From assembly GCF_006064855.1 (NCBI RefSeq), contig NZ_CP040753.1, forward strand, positions 1,426,001 to 1,490,000: a stretch of 64,000 nucleotides of DNA. The letters are read 5' to 3'. A program made the translations under genes and the position numbers. Every line of letters begins with the position of its first letter. Within the stretch, counting starts at the first letter, position 1. The DNA comes from Sulfitobacter sp. BSw21498. GTDB lineage: Bacteria > Pseudomonadota > Alphaproteobacteria > Rhodobacterales > Rhodobacteraceae. Shown piece after piece: positions 8,333 to 17,247 of the stretch. Under the pieces are notes generated by a model. It saw nothing but the letters and a program-made list of their open reading frames with translations, did not search any database and was not told the origin of the DNA.

Positions 8333-9175
8333 TTACCCTCGCGCCGCTTGCCGCGAGGTGCGGCGCGTCACCAGCAGGCGGTTGATAAACGCCAAGACAA
8401 AGATCATCGTCAGGATCAGCACGATCGTAGGTGCCGGTGCGCTATCAAGGAAAAAGCTGGCGTAGACACCTGCAAACATCGACACGATACAGACCACCAC
8501 CGACACGATCAGCATCGGGCCAAAGCTGCGCACCACCAGAAATGCAATCGCCCCCGGTGTGACCAACAGCGCCACCGCAAGGATCAGCCCCGTCGCCGTC
8601 AGCGTCGCCACGATGGTCAGCGACAAAACTGCCAGCAACCCATAATGCAAGAACCCCGTGTGCAGCCCGCTTGCCTGTGCCTGTGCCGGATCGAATGCAT
8701 GCAGCAGCAGGTCTTTCCATTTGAGCACCAGAAACGCCGTCACAAAGACCGAGATCAGCCCAGCCGTCCAAAGGTCCTGCGCGCCGACGCCCAGCATATT
8801 GCCAAACAGCACGTGATCGAGATGCTGGTTCGTGGTGATCGAGGTGTACATGATGATGCCGATCCCGAACATGCCAGAGAAGACGACCCCCATCACGGTA
8901 TCCTGTTTGATCCGGCTGTTATGGCTCAGGTATCCGGTCAACATCGCGCAGGACATTCCCGCGGCAAAGGCTCCGACGATCAGGGGCAACCCCGTGATCC
9001 ACGCCAGCACCACCCCAGGCAACACAGCGTGACTGACCGCATCGCCCATCAGCGCCCACCCTTTGAGCACGAGAAAACACGACAGCAGCGCCGTGGGCGG
9101 GGCGACCAGCAGCACGATCCAAAAGGCGTTCTGCATGAAGGGGAACTGGAACGGAAACAGCAACGTGTCGATCAT
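8333..9175 (-). CDS. sitD: Manganese/zinc ABC transporter permease SitD
   Basis: Inner-membrane permease of the ABC-3 family, 280 residues, with seven to eight hydrophobic segments. Early motifs ALLSCFLVLKGWALMGDAVSHAVLPGV are characteristic of Sit/Mnt/Znu permeases. It is the last gene of a leftward operon (sitA-B-C-D) and overlaps sitC by 4 bp. It should pair with SitC in the membrane to import Mn(II), with Fe(II) or Zn(II) as possible alternatives. The metal assignment comes from the binding protein and the adjacent mur-like regulator. Confidence 0.88.
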   Translation of the reverse strand: MIDTLLFPFQFPFMQNAFWIVLLVAPPTALLSCFLVLKGWALMGDAVSHAVLPGVVLAWITGLPLIVGAFAAGMSCAMLTGYLSHNSRIKQDTVMGVVFSGMFGIGIIMYTSITTNQHLDHVLFGNMLGVGAQDLWTAGLISVFVTAFLVLKWKDLLLHAFDPAQAQASGLHTGFLHYGLLAVLSLTIVATLTATGLILAVALLVTPGAIAFLVVRSFGPMLIVSVVVCIVSMFAGVYASFFLDSAPAPTIVLILTMIFVLAFINRLLVTRRTSRQAARG

Positions 9176-10047
9176 GGGGCCACCCCGTCTCGCAAAGATT
9201 TCAGGGCAGACTTCGCCTTGCGTCGTGCGGCCAGCACACCGTGTTTCGGGGCGAACACAAAGGCCAACAGGAAGATCGCGGTTTGCAGGGTGACGATCAC
9301 CCCGCCTGTGGCCCCGTCGAGGAAATAGCTGGCATAGGCCCCCAGAAAGCTGGTGATTGTGCCGATCAGCACCGACACGATGATCAGCCGTGGGAAACGG
9401 TCACACAGCAGATAGGCCGTCGCCCCCGGTGTCACGACCATTGCGATCACCAGAAAGGCCCCGACGGTCATCATCGCGGCCACCACCGCCGCTGACAGCA
9501 GCATAAAGAACACCACTTTCAACATCTCGGGCCGCAGCCCAATGGACCGCGCGTGATTCTCGTCAAAGAAGGTAACCATCAGGTCTTTCCATTTCAGCAG
9601 CAGCACGGTCAGGCAGACCACGCCAATGATCGCCAGCTGCACGATGTCTTGCGGGGCGATGGCAAGGATATTGCCCATAATGATGGTCTGGATGCTGACA
9701 GACATGGGCGACAGCGACACCATGAAGAGGCCCAAACCAAAAAACGCGGTAAAGATGATGCCGATGATCACGTCGATCTTTAGGCCCGACCGTCCCGACA
9801 GAAACAGCATCGCCCCCGCCGCCATGCCGCCCGCCAAAAACGCGCCAAGCGCAAAGGGCAGCCCCAACATATAGGCCCCCGCCACACCGGGCACGACCGA
9901 GTGGCTCAGCGCGTCACCGATCAGCGACCATCCCTTGAGCATCAGATAGCACGACAGAAAGGCGCAAACTGCGCCGACCATCGCCGATACCCACATGGCA
10001 TTGAACATATAATCATAGCTAAACGGCTCTAGTAGCAGGTCGATCAT
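9172..10047 (-). CDS. sitC: Manganese/zinc ABC transporter permease SitC
   Basis: ABC-3 family permease of 291 residues. The N-terminal region [28 protein letters not shown] matches the same block in SitD, showing that the two are paralogous halves of a heterodimeric channel. There are about eight hydrophobic segments and a short basic C-terminal tail. The start overlaps the sitB stop by 4 bp (ATGA), implying translational coupling. Confidence 0.88.
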   Translation of the reverse strand: MIDLLLEPFSYDYMFNAMWVSAMVGAVCAFLSCYLMLKGWSLIGDALSHSVVPGVAGAYMLGLPFALGAFLAGGMAAGAMLFLSGRSGLKIDVIIGIIFTAFFGLGLFMVSLSPMSVSIQTIIMGNILAIAPQDIVQLAIIGVVCLTVLLLKWKDLMVTFFDENHARSIGLRPEMLKVVFFMLLSAAVVAAMMTVGAFLVIAMVVTPGATAYLLCDRFPRLIIVSVLIGTITSFLGAYASYFLDGATGGVIVTLQTAIFLLAFVFAPKHGVLAARRKAKSALKSLRDGVAP

Positions 10048-10952
10048 TTGTCGCCCTCTGTCGTGTCGATGCGTTCGCCGTAATGCACGAAAGGCCGTTC
10101 GTCGTCGGTGATGATCCGCAGTTCGCGCCCGTCATCGTCGTCGTGCAGGTCTTGGCCCCCAAGGGTGAAATGCCGCAGTACCCCGCCAAAGGCGGTTTCC
10201 AGATTGTCGTGGGTAAAGACCGTTTCCGTCGGGCCATAGGCCAGCACCGTGCCTTTGACCAACACCGTCCGGTCGCAGAATTCGGGCACAGAGCCTAGGT
10301 TATGGGTCGACACCAGCATCACCCGCCCCTCGTCGCGCAGCTCGCGCAAAAGATCGATGATCTGATCCTCGGTCTTCACGTCCACGCCGGTAAAGGGTTC
10401 ATCCAGCAAGATCACCTGACCGTTCTGTGCCAGCGCCCGCGCCAGAAAGACCCGCTTGCGCTGCCCACCGGACAGCTCTCCGATCTGGCGGTGGCGGAAC
10501 TCGGTCATGTTGACGCGGCGCAGGGCGTCGTCCACCGCCGCATGGTCTGCAGCCTTCGGACGGCGCAAGAACCCCATATGCCCATAGCGTCCCATCATCA
10601 CCACGTCCTGCACCAGCACCGGAAAGGCCCAATCGACCTCCTCTGACTGGGGGACATAGGCCACAAGGTTCTCACGCAGCGCCTCTTTTACGGTCTTCCC
10701 CAACAGCGTGATCTGCCCTTGCGCGGCGGGCACAAACCCCATGATCGCTTTGAACAGTGTGGATTTCCCCGCGCCGTTGACCCCTACCAGCGCCGTGATC
10801 GTGCCGCGTGGGATCTCAAAACTGGCATCATAAAGCGCGGTATGACCATTGCGATAGGTCACCGTGACATCCGTGGCCTTGATGCCAATGGCATCGGCGA
10901 CAAGCTCTGATACGGGGGCGGTAGTGGTGGCGGGGTTCATATCGGTTTCCAT
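10044..10952 (-). CDS. sitB: Manganese/zinc ABC transporter ATPase SitB
   Basis: Cytoplasmic ATPase of 302 residues energising the Sit permeases. Walker A is GVNGAGKST, the Q-loop is [10 protein letters not shown], the signature is LSGGQRKRV and Walker B is VILLDEP with a following H-loop STHNLGS, all intact. The C-terminal tail is acidic and includes histidine and aspartate runs ([14 protein letters not shown]). The ATG abuts the sitA stop (TAAATG); an in-frame ATG four codons later is an equally possible start. Confidence 0.9.
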   Translation of the reverse strand: METDMNPATTTAPVSELVADAIGIKATDVTVTYRNGHTALYDASFEIPRGTITALVGVNGAGKSTLFKAIMGFVPAAQGQITLLGKTVKEALRENLVAYVPQSEEVDWAFPVLVQDVVMMGRYGHMGFLRRPKAADHAAVDDALRRVNMTEFRHRQIGELSGGQRKRVFLARALAQNGQVILLDEPFTGVDVKTEDQIIDLLRELRDEGRVMLVSTHNLGSVPEFCDRTVLVKGTVLAYGPTETVFTHDNLETAFGGVLRHFTLGGQDLHDDDDGRELRIITDDERPFVHYGERIDTTEGDK

Positions 10953-11846
10953 TTACTTCAGGCCTGCATCCAGCCCGTCTGCGACAGTCTGCGAAGTGAC
11001 GCGCAGCAAGTCCAGATAGGTTGGCACGGGCCCCTCGGCTGTGCTGAGGCTGTCGACATAAAGCACACCGCCATAGGCAGCGCCGGTTTCGCGCGCCACC
11101 TGTTTCGCAGGCGAGGTGTTCACCGTGCTTTCGCAAAAGACGACCGGAATATCGTTGTCACGCACGGAATCGATGACCTTGCGGACCTGTTGCGGCGTGC
11201 CGGTCTGATCGGCGTTCATCGGCCAGAGATACAGCTCTTTCATCCCGAAATCGCGTGCGAGATAGCTAAAGGCCCCTTCGCAGGTCACAAGCCAGCGCTG
11301 GTCTTCGGGGATTTGCGCAATCCGGTCACGCAGCGGCGTGATCGTGTCGCGAATCTCTTGTTTGTAGCTTTCAGCGTTGGACGCATATGTCGCGGCATTG
11401 TCGGGGTCATGTTGGGAAAAGGCAGCGGCAATATTGTCGACATAGATCAATGCATTTTCCAAACCCATCCATGCGTGCGGGTTCGGTTTGCCCTCATACT
11501 CCCCCTCACCGATCGAGATGGGGTCGACACCATCTGTCAGCGTGACCGACGGGATTTCGCCAAGGTTGGAGATGAACTGTTCAAACCACAGCTCAAGGTT
11601 CATGCCGTTCCACAAGATCAAATCTGCCCCTACCGCACCTACGATATCGCGGGGCGTGGGCTGATAGCCGTGGATTTCTGCGCCGGGCTTGGTGATCGAC
11701 ACCACCTCGACCGCGTCGCCCCCCACCTGCTGCGCCATGTCGGCCAGCACGGTAAAGGTGGTAACGACTTTGAAATCAGCTGCGACCGCGGGCATTCCCG
11801 CCATCGCTGCAACGCCTAAAACCGACGCCAGCACACTCTTTTTCAT
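10953..11846 (-). CDS. sitA: Periplasmic Mn(II)-binding protein SitA
   Basis: Substrate-binding protein of cluster A-I, 297 residues with a signal peptide cleaved near residue 22 (AVA-AD). It should deliver Mn(II), possibly Fe(II) or Zn(II), to SitBCD. The four metal ligands of PsaA/MntC/SitA-type proteins are visible: His59 (GAEIHGY), His124 (NPHAWM), Glu190 (TCEGAFSY) and Asp265 (YVDSLS). The Glu at the third position rather than His, and the lack of a His-rich loop, favour manganese over zinc. It is the first gene of the operon and is divergent from a Mur-like Fur homologue. Confidence 0.93.
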   Translation of the reverse strand: MKKSVLASVLGVAAMAGMPAVAADFKVVTTFTVLADMAQQVGGDAVEVVSITKPGAEIHGYQPTPRDIVGAVGADLILWNGMNLELWFEQFISNLGEIPSVTLTDGVDPISIGEGEYEGKPNPHAWMGLENALIYVDNIAAAFSQHDPDNAATYASNAESYKQEIRDTITPLRDRIAQIPEDQRWLVTCEGAFSYLARDFGMKELYLWPMNADQTGTPQQVRKVIDSVRDNDIPVVFCESTVNTSPAKQVARETGAAYGGVLYVDSLSTAEGPVPTYLDLLRVTSQTVADGLDAGLK

Positions 11847-11884
11847 TCTGTTCCTCCACGGACCAATGCATTCGCTAGATGTAA

Positions 11885-11901
11885 ATGCGAATTAATCGCA
11901 T
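11885..11901. promoter_or_regulatory. Candidate Mur operator between sitA and mur
   Basis: A 17-bp sequence ATGCGAATTAATCGCAT has perfect 6-bp arms (ATGCGA/TCGCAT) around an AT-rich centre. It lies in the divergent promoter region, 39 bp upstream of the sitA start and 93 bp upstream of mur. Mur regulators of alphaproteobacteria repress sitA promoters through TGC..GCA-type palindromes, so this is the obvious operator candidate. Not tested here. Confidence 0.5.
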
Positions 11902-11993
11902 ATGTCAAACATGCAATTAAGAATAGGTCGCATAAACTTGCGGACAAGGGGAATCTCGCCTAAAAGAACCACAGACGACAAAGGATACCGGCA

Positions 11994-12404
11994 TTGACCC
12001 AGAGCATTGATTACAAACAACTGCTGCGCGAAGCGGGCCTGCGGGTCACGCCACAGCGGACAACGATCGTGTCGTTGCTGTCGGAGACCGACGACCACCC
12101 CAATGTCGAAGACCTGTATGAAAAGGCGCGTAGGCTGGACGACACCGTGTCTGTCGCCACGGTCTATCGTACCATGTCAGTGCTTGAGAATGCAGGGCTG
12201 GTGCGCAAACTGGTGCTGGAGGACGCCCCCGCACGGTACGAGATGATGCCCCAAACCGACCACGACCATTTGGTCGACATGGACAGCGGCGAACTGGTGG
12301 AAATTCCGGGCACAGAGATCGCAAGCCTACTGGACCGCGTCGCCGCCGAAATGGGCTATGAGCTGGTCAGCCACCACACGGTGATCCGCGCGCGTAAGGT
12401 TTAG
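11994..12404 (+). CDS. mur: Fur-family regulator, probable manganese-uptake regulator Mur
   Basis: Fur-family repressor of 136 residues starting at a TTG preceded by AAGGATA. The N-terminal winged helix is typical (LREAGLRVTPQRTTIVSLL, then VSVATVYRTMSVLENAGLV). The dimerisation/metal domain keeps DHDHLVDMDSGELVEI and GYELVSHHTVIRARKV but has no CxxC structural zinc motif, as in alphaproteobacterial Fur/Mur. Because it is divergent from sitABCD, Mn-responsive repression of that operon is the likely role, as for Mur in rhizobia and Roseobacter relatives; an iron role cannot be excluded. Its stop overlaps the stop of the convergent TetR gene. Confidence 0.85.
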   Translation: MTQSIDYKQLLREAGLRVTPQRTTIVSLLSETDDHPNVEDLYEKARRLDDTVSVATVYRTMSVLENAGLVRKLVLEDAPARYEMMPQTDHDHLVDMDSGELVEIPGTEIASLLDRVAAEMGYELVSHHTVIRARKV

Positions 12405-13087
12405 GTCTGCGTTTGATCCGCGAGGGATTTGACCATCGCCGCGGCACCGGCTGAAATCGTGCGCAAGATCACTTCGTCGGGGATGTCGCGGATCAGCCAG
12501 TCGCGCATGGGGCCAAAGGCCGACAAGAACACCATCAGGTTTGCAACAATATCAAGCCGTTGATCGTCGCCTTGCAGCCCCAGTCGCGGACCAAGCTGAT
12601 CGGCCAGGTCCTTCATCACCGCGAATTCACGGGCATGCAGGGCACGGCGATCTTCGGCCTTCATATGTGGCACACAGCGATAGGCCAGCAGGGTGCCGTC
12701 CCGTTTCATCGACCAGCTTTCTCGGAAATATTTCTCGAACGCGTCTTCCAGTGACAGGTCTTGATCCAGCAGGATAATCGGCAAGGTCGACACGTCTTCG
12801 CGAAACCACAACTGGTTCAGCAGCCGACGCAGGATGTCGTTCTTGTTGGCGATGTAGTCATAGATGCTGGCCTGATTGACGCCCGACAGCGCACAGATGT
12901 CGCGGATCGTCGTCGCGGCAAAGCCCTTTTCTAGAAACAACGACAGCGCTGCTTCGCAAATCTGCTCGCGGCGGCTTTGGATCAGCGACTGGTTTTGCAC
13001 ATTGGTAATTTCCGCCTCTGCCAGCATTTGCGTGCGCAGTACAGACAGCCTGTCGCTGCGGATGGCCAGAGAGGATGTATCGTGCAT
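12401..13087 (-). CDS. TetR-family transcriptional regulator
   Basis: One-component regulator of 228 residues. After an unusually long N-terminal leader of about 38 residues comes a TetR HTH (SRREQICEAALSLFLEKGF, TTIRDICALSGVNQASIYDYIANKNDIL). The C-terminal ligand domain is not diagnostic. In-frame starts closer to the HTH exist (for example Met21), so the leader may be over-called. It is convergent with mur and not obviously linked to a target operon, so the ligand and regulon are unknown. Confidence 0.85.
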   Translation of the reverse strand: MHDTSSLAIRSDRLSVLRTQMLAEAEITNVQNQSLIQSRREQICEAALSLFLEKGFAATTIRDICALSGVNQASIYDYIANKNDILRRLLNQLWFREDVSTLPIILLDQDLSLEDAFEKYFRESWSMKRDGTLLAYRCVPHMKAEDRRALHAREFAVMKDLADQLGPRLGLQGDDQRLDIVANLMVFLSAFGPMRDWLIRDIPDEVILRTISAGAAAMVKSLADQTQT

Positions 13088-13168
13088 GTAGCTGTCCTTT
13101 AATTCTCCTAAATCCTATCGGCTTTCGATATGCGAAACAACCGACAAGCGTTTGCGCCGGCGCCACGC

Positions 13169-13200
13169 AAAACCCCCGCCGGTACAGGACCGACGGGGGG
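13169..13200 (-). terminator. Rho-independent terminator after degP
   Basis: Read on the minus strand, arms CCCCCGTCGGT and ACCGGCGGGGG (one mismatch) enclose a 5-base loop and are followed by TTTT. It lies just downstream of the degP stop. Confidence 0.7.
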
Positions 13201-13228
13201 CAGCGTTTTCATCCATCTTTAGGGTGGT

Positions 13229-14713
13229 TTAGTCGTCCAGACCCAAGGCCACAAACCGTGGATCGCCCGCGCGGCGAACCAGCAGCAGCAGCGATTTGCG
13301 ACCACCGTCTTTGGCCTCTGTGATGCGGTTTTCCAGATCGGTGATCGACAGGATCGGCTGCTGCCCTGCCTCTGTGATAATGTCACCAACGCGCAGGCCT
13401 TTTTCAAAGGCTTCCGACATCTCGTCGACCTCGGTCACGGCCAGACCTTCGACGGAATCATCGGCCCCGAGGTCGGTGCGCATGTCGTCGGTCAGCGGCG
13501 TGACGGTCAGGCCAAGCACAGATTTCACTGCAGGCGCTTCGGGCTGTGCCTCGTCCTCTGGTGCGGACACGGTTGGTCCTGTCCCTTCCGCATCTTCGCG
13601 GCGGCCAAGTTTAACCTTGAGCGTCTGGGATTTGCCTTCGCGCAGAACGGTCACGCGGACCGATGCCCCAACGGTGCTGTTGCCCACCTGACGGACCAGA
13701 CCACGGGTATCTTCGACCTCGACACCCGCAAAGCTAAGGATGACGTCACCGGTTTTCAGGCCGGCCTCCTTGGCGGGACCTTCGGGCACATCCGTGATCA
13801 ACGCGCCTGTTGCTTTGGCAAGCCCCATCGCGTCGGCCACGTCTTGTGTGACATCCTGAATGCGGACGCCCAGCCAACCGCGGCGCGTTTCGCCAAATTC
13901 TTTCAACTGGTTGACCACACGGGTCACAACATTGGACGCCATCGAGAAACCGATACCGATGGACCCGCCATTGGGGGACAGGATCGCCGTGTTCACGCCA
14001 ATCACCTCGCCGTCCATGTTGAACAGCGGCCCCCCCGAGTTGCCACGGTTAATTGCGGCGTCGGTCTGGATATAGTCATCATAAGTGCCGGACAAGGCAC
14101 GGTTGCGCGCCGATACGATACCGGCCGACACAGAGAACCCCTGCCCCAACGGGTTCCCCATCGCCAGCACCCAATCGCCCACACGCGCGGCGTTGCTGTC
14201 GCCAAAGCTGACAAACGCCAAGGCGCTTGGGGCTTCGACCTTCAACAGCGCGATATCGGTGTTGGGGTCGGTGCCGATCACTTCGGCCTTCAGTTCAAGG
14301 CCGGTGAAAAATTCGATGGTGATCTCGTCCGCGCCTTCGATCACGTGGTTGTTCGTCACGACGAAACCGTCCTCAGAGATCACAAAACCCGATCCGAGCG
14401 CGGATGATTTGCGCGGCGTCGGGACCTCGTCGCCATTGTTGCGGTCACGGAATTCCTTGAAGAAATCCTCGAAGGGTGATCCCTCGGGGACGATGCCGCG
14501 GGGGCCAGTGCGACCTTCGACGGTGGTCGAGGTGGTGATATTCACAACCGACGGGCTGATCTTTTCAGCAAGCGGCGCGAGGCTTTCAGGTTTGGCCATC
14601 GCCATCACGGTCTGCATCAGGACAAAGGCCAGCGCCAGCATACCCATCATTAACCATTTGATCTGGGGTGATATTGCGTCGGTACGCGACTGGGAAACGG
14701 CCTTTGGCTGCAT
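13229..14713 (-). CDS. degP: Do-family periplasmic serine protease (DegP/HtrA)
   Basis: Envelope protease/chaperone of 494 residues. An N-terminal hydrophobic segment (about residues 19-39) acts as signal or membrane anchor, followed by a trypsin-like domain with the complete triad His123 (TNNHVIEG), Asp153 (NTDIALLK) and Ser226 (RGNSGGPL). Two PDZ domains follow, the first from about residue 275. Such proteases degrade misfolded periplasmic proteins. It sits downstream of hflK-hflC, an arrangement frequent in alphaproteobacteria, but is separated from hflC by a terminator hairpin and so may have its own promoter. Confidence 0.93.
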   Translation of the reverse strand: MQPKAVSQSRTDAISPQIKWLMMGMLALAFVLMQTVMAMAKPESLAPLAEKISPSVVNITTSTTVEGRTGPRGIVPEGSPFEDFFKEFRDRNNGDEVPTPRKSSALGSGFVISEDGFVVTNNHVIEGADEITIEFFTGLELKAEVIGTDPNTDIALLKVEAPSALAFVSFGDSNAARVGDWVLAMGNPLGQGFSVSAGIVSARNRALSGTYDDYIQTDAAINRGNSGGPLFNMDGEVIGVNTAILSPNGGSIGIGFSMASNVVTRVVNQLKEFGETRRGWLGVRIQDVTQDVADAMGLAKATGALITDVPEGPAKEAGLKTGDVILSFAGVEVEDTRGLVRQVGNSTVGASVRVTVLREGKSQTLKVKLGRREDAEGTGPTVSAPEDEAQPEAPAVKSVLGLTVTPLTDDMRTDLGADDSVEGLAVTEVDEMSEAFEKGLRVGDIITEAGQQPILSITDLENRITEAKDGGRKSLLLLVRRAGDPRFVALGLDD

Positions 14714-14898
14714 TCGTCAACTCCGGTTATATAAGGGGCGCTAGACCCCGTTTTTGATGTCTAGGCAGAGTGCATCTGCAAACTCACTGCTGCAAGGTGA
14801 AAGATGGTCATCCTCACGCGCATGTCAACGCATGCAGCGGTTTCTATCCGAAATTGCCGCGCGCAAGACGGTCGGCAGCACATTCCGCGCCCCAAACG

Positions 14899-14933
14899 AA
14901 ACAGGGGCCGGCATTGCTGCCAGCCCCTGTTTA
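14899..14933 (-). terminator. Rho-independent terminator after hflC
   Basis: Minus-strand hairpin with arms AAACAGGGGCTGGCA and TGCCGGCCCCTGTTT (one mismatch), followed by CGTTT. It lies about 20 bp past the hflC stop. Confidence 0.7.
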
Positions 14934-14952
14934 AAAGTCAACCTGATTGGGA

Positions 14953-15921
14953 TCAGTTGCCGGATGTGGTGCCGATTCCGGTCTCAGCACCCTGGGCCCC
15001 AGTGCCCTGGGTCGTCGTGCCGGGGGTCGTCGTCGCGCTTTCGCTCCGGCTGCCTTCTTCTGAATTGAAGTAGTTAAAGAACTCGCCGTCAGGTGACATA
15101 ACCATGGTAGAGTTTTCACCCTTCAACGCCGTCTCGTAGGCGCTAAGCGAGCGGTAGAATTCAAAGAACTCTACATCCTTGGAATAGGCCTGCGCAAAGA
15201 TCTTGTTTCGCTCGGCGTCTGCTTCACCTTCGGTGATGCGGGCATCACGACGGGCTTCCGACAGGATTTCGGTATAGGTACGATCCGCAAGGGCGGTCAC
15301 ACGCAGAGCCGCCTCGCGACCACGCGCCCGTTCGTCAGTTGCTTCGCGGTCCCGCTCGGCAATCATACGCTGCAAAGTCGCATCAAAGTTCTGCTCGGGC
15401 AGATTGGTCTGGCGCAGACGCACGTCGACGACTGTGAGGCCCAATGCCTTTGCACGTTGATCGCTGCGTACTTGGATCTGGTCCATAAGGGCAGAGCGCT
15501 CGGGCGACAGGATCGTATCAGACGTCACACCCTGTGAACCAAGCACCGCACGGATCTGACCGTCGAGGATACCGTTCAGCTGGATTTCAGCCTGACGCCC
15601 ACCATCAACACCCAAAGCTTGGCGAAACTGACGAATGTCGGAGATCCGGTAAAGAACAAACGCGTCCACCTCAAGCCGGCGGTCATCAGCTGGGGTCACC
15701 TCGATCATCGGGGTTTCAAGCGTCAGAATGCGGTCTTCGTAACGCACAACTTCGTCAAGCAAGGGCAGCTTAAAGCCAAGGCCCGGCTCTTCGCGTACTT
15801 GTTTGATCTGGCCAAACCGCAGCACCAGCGCCTTTTCACGCTCGTCCACAATATAAACAGATGACAGCAAGCCCACGAGCACCACGGCGATGATGGGAAC
15901 AATAAATTTTAGTTTGTTCAT
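14953..15921 (-). CDS. hflC: FtsH modulator HflC (SPFH/band-7)
   Basis: Membrane protein of 322 residues: one N-terminal transmembrane helix (residues 5-26) and a periplasmic SPFH/band-7 domain (VDEREKALVLRFGQIKQV onward). HflC with HflK forms the cage around FtsH and limits its proteolysis. A long charged helix (about residues 175-245, rich in RDREATDERARGREA) matches the family. The C-terminal tail is low-complexity Ser/Thr/Gly and probably disordered. The start overlaps the hflK stop by one base. Confidence 0.93.
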   Translation of the reverse strand: MNKLKFIVPIIAVVLVGLLSSVYIVDEREKALVLRFGQIKQVREEPGLGFKLPLLDEVVRYEDRILTLETPMIEVTPADDRRLEVDAFVLYRISDIRQFRQALGVDGGRQAEIQLNGILDGQIRAVLGSQGVTSDTILSPERSALMDQIQVRSDQRAKALGLTVVDVRLRQTNLPEQNFDATLQRMIAERDREATDERARGREAALRVTALADRTYTEILSEARRDARITEGEADAERNKIFAQAYSKDVEFFEFYRSLSAYETALKGENSTMVMSPDGEFFNYFNSEEGSRSESATTTPGTTTQGTGAQGAETGIGTTSGN

Positions 15922-17153
15922 CAGTTTGACCCTCCGGCGTTGCCAGCATTGCGGCGCAACTCATTCAGCGACACATAAGGCACGATACCTTGTCCGCCGC
16001 CTTGTTCGTTGTTCTCGAGGATAATCTTGTCGACATCCGCCAGAACCTTTTCCATCGTCTCAAGATGAAGCCGCTTGCGTGTTACTTCAGGCGCTGCGGT
16101 GTATTCCTGCAAAACGGCTTCGAACCGGCTTGCTTCACCCACGGCTTCGTTGACGACGCGGGCACGGTAACCTTCTGCAGCTTCCAAAATCTGTGCCGAT
16201 TCACCGCGTGCCTCGGCAGTGCGCCGGTTTGCATAGGCGTCCGCCTGACGTTCCACCCGGTCGCGCTCCTGTGCGGCGGCCTGAACATCGCGGAAGGCAT
16301 CAATCACGGTCTGCTGTGTCGTACGACCTTCGGCGTCAGTCATTGTTACCGTCTGGCTGGGCGGATCCACCTTGTTAAAGTTGACGCGGATGATGTTGAT
16401 CCCGGTCTGACGGTTGTCCAGCGTCGTTTGAATCAACTCGCGCGCAGCGGCTTCAATGGCGGCACGGTCGCGGTTCAGGATCGGTGCCAATTCGGATTGG
16501 GCGATAATCTCGCGCATTGCGGATTCAGAAATCGCGCGCACGGCCGAATCCGGATCACGCAGCGAGAATTTGAAATCCTGCGCGCTTTTCACGTTCCAGA
16601 CCACCTGAAAATCGATGTCGACGATGTTCTCGTCGGTCGTCAGCATCAGACCATCGTTGTCGTCCGAATTTCGACCTGCACCGATGGTTTCGGCGCGGTT
16701 TGTGGTCACGTCAAATACTTCGGCTGTCACAAGCGGCCAAGGTGCAAAGTTCAAACCCTCGGTGCCTATACCCGAGAATTTACCCAAGAAAAGCTCGATC
16801 GACTGTTGCTCGGGACGCACGGTATAAAAGCTAGCCATACCCCAGACGACGACAGCCGCCAGCACACCTAGACCGACTGTACCACGGGTGAGTTTCGGGC
16901 CCGCACCGCCGCCGCTGCCGCCAGCACCACCGGAATTCCGCGCGCCGCCTTTACCCCCCATGAGAACGCGCAGTTGTTCCTGCCCCTTCTTCATCAGATC
17001 ATCGATTTCGGGTCGTTGGCCTTTATCACCGCCCGGTCCACGTCCGCCGCCACCGGTGGGTCGTTCACCACCGGGACGGTTCTGGTCACCGCCGTTGTTA
17101 CCTCCGCCTGAGTTTCCACCGCCGCCCCAAGGGCCGCCTGTATTTCCAGCCAT
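15921..17153 (-). CDS. hflK: FtsH modulator HflK (SPFH/band-7)
   Basis: Partner of HflC, 410 residues. The first 90 residues are a glycine/proline-rich cytoplasmic tail with repeated GG runs, typical of alphaproteobacterial HflK, followed by a transmembrane helix at about residues 95-115 and the SPFH domain (YTVRPEQQSIELFLGKF). A long coiled-coil-like helix (RDVQAAAQERDRVERQADAYANR) precedes the C-terminus. It is the first gene of the hflK-hflC unit, about 95 bp downstream of gor. Confidence 0.93.
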   Translation of the reverse strand: MAGNTGGPWGGGGNSGGGNNGGDQNRPGGERPTGGGGRGPGGDKGQRPEIDDLMKKGQEQLRVLMGGKGGARNSGGAGGSGGGAGPKLTRGTVGLGVLAAVVVWGMASFYTVRPEQQSIELFLGKFSGIGTEGLNFAPWPLVTAEVFDVTTNRAETIGAGRNSDDNDGLMLTTDENIVDIDFQVVWNVKSAQDFKFSLRDPDSAVRAISESAMREIIAQSELAPILNRDRAAIEAAARELIQTTLDNRQTGINIIRVNFNKVDPPSQTVTMTDAEGRTTQQTVIDAFRDVQAAAQERDRVERQADAYANRRTAEARGESAQILEAAEGYRARVVNEAVGEASRFEAVLQEYTAAPEVTRKRLHLETMEKVLADVDKIILENNEQGGGQGIVPYVSLNELRRNAGNAGGSN

Positions 17154-17247
17154 TAATTCTTCCCTATTTTTTGACCGCTTCAGCGGCCCTATCCCAACCG
17201 CCTAAGCGGTTTGATCGTGTGCAGAGTCGGGCATAATCGCCCGGACT

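Noticed and set aside
17160..17247. CCGC/GCGG hairpins between gor and hflK as terminators
   Set aside because: Two small hairpins are visible but neither has a U-tract in the proper place, so termination is not claimed.
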